Shown here piece after piece: positions 6,785-7,085 of a DNA stretch of 7,085 nucleotides (its first letter is position 1; the number at the start of each line of letters is the position of its first letter). A program made the position numbers and the translations under genes. The stretch spans positions 1 through 7,085 of the forward strand of contig DSDZ01000187.1 in the NCBI GenBank assembly GCA_011048475.1, written 5' to 3'. This DNA is from Bacteroides sp. (GTDB taxonomy: Bacteria; Bacteroidota; Bacteroidia; Bacteroidales; GCA-2748055). The notes below the pieces were generated by a model, which saw only the letters and a list, made by a program, of their open reading frames with translations, did not search any database and was not told the origin of the DNA.

Positions 6785-7085
6785 GTATCTGACCATATTA
6801 CTTATGGTGGCGTTCCTGGGCATGATGCAATGTGCGGCGCTGAGGAAAACCGGAAAGGAGGCGGAACAGGGAAAAGAGACAACAACCGGACGGCCCGAAC
6901 CGGGAACACAGAGGGAGGAAGCTGAAATAGCCGGGGATCGGATGGCCGTCTGGGATCAGGTGTGTGCGGCACAGGATACCATCAGGAACATCATGATCCA
7001 TAAAGCCGATGCGACCATCTCTTACCAGGGCGACAATTATGAAGTAACCCTGACACTATTTGCTGTAAAAGACTCAATTATATAC
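6768..7085 (+). CDS. Probable outer-membrane lipoprotein, DUF4292 family, 3' partial
   Basis: Only the first 106 codons are in the window and the frame is open to its end. The start ATG overlaps the TPR gene by 17 bases. Residues 1-21 form a lipoprotein-type signal peptide (Lys6, hydrophobic 8-20) ending at Cys22 in the context GMMQC; Met at -3 and Gln at -1 are loose for a lipobox but Bacteroidota lipoboxes tolerate variation. The residues after Cys22 (AALRK) lack the acidic run of the Bacteroidota surface-export signal, so a periplasm-facing lipoprotein is expected. Residues 25-56 are a polar, probably disordered linker rich in Lys, Glu, Gly, Thr and Gln. From about 66 the sequence resembles the DUF4292 start: a helix, then IHKADATISYQG, YEVTLTLFAVKDSIIY, with alternating strands as in a LolA/LolB-like half-barrel. 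Family assignment rests on this pattern and on the gene order with dut and the TPR gene. Function is unknown. Confidence 0.75.
   Translation, partial: MPAINKYLTILLMVAFLGMMQCAALRKTGKEAEQGKETTTGRPEPGTQREEAEIAGDRMAVWDQVCAAQDTIRNIMIHKADATISYQGDNYEVTLTLFAVKDSIIY

Noticed and set aside
1..7085. CRISPR arrays, tRNA/rRNA genes, insertion sequences or phage genes
   Set aside because: The window is almost completely occupied by six co-directional genes; no repeats with spacers, transposase motifs or RNA-like structures were seen.

Overview
The window looks like chromosomal DNA from a member of the Bacteroidota, most likely an environmental or gut-type Bacteroidales relative; the genus cannot be named. 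Three things support this. The gene order (polysaccharide flippase, dUTPase, periplasmic TPR protein, DUF4292-type lipoprotein) is one I know from Bacteroidota genomes. Both signal-peptidase-I-type signal peptides place a glutamine at the predicted +1 position, a habit of this phylum. Base composition is close to half G+C and even along the window, with no sign of a recently acquired segment.

All six genes lie on the + strand and together cover almost every base. (1) 1-2286: a patatin-like phospholipase fused to a POTRA domain and an outer-membrane beta barrel (type Vd autotransporter layout), missing its first codons at the window edge. (2) 2283-3134: a TIGR01777-type NAD(P)-binding epimerase-like protein. 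(3) 3131-4606: a Wzx-like multipass flippase that starts at TTG. (4) 4610-5044: dUTPase (dut) with all five family motifs. (5) 5078-6784: an exported protein built almost entirely of TPR repeats. (6) 6768-7085: the start of a probable outer-membrane lipoprotein of the DUF4292 family, cut by the window end.

The junctions are -4, -4, +3, +33 and -17 bases, so this is very probably one transcription unit with coupled translation. No intergenic stretch exceeds 33 bases. I see no RNA genes, CRISPR arrays, insertion sequences, long repeats or convincing terminators.

Five of the six genes are not obviously linked by one pathway, but four concern the envelope: outer-membrane lipase/barrel, glycan-lipid flipping, periplasmic TPR scaffold and lipoprotein. 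dUTPase is the housekeeping outlier. The most interesting idea is that the TPR/DUF4292 pair is the Bacteroidota counterpart of the proteobacterial TPR/LolB gene pair, which would make DUF4292 a candidate LolB-like lipoprotein acceptor. This is inference and needs structural and profile comparison.
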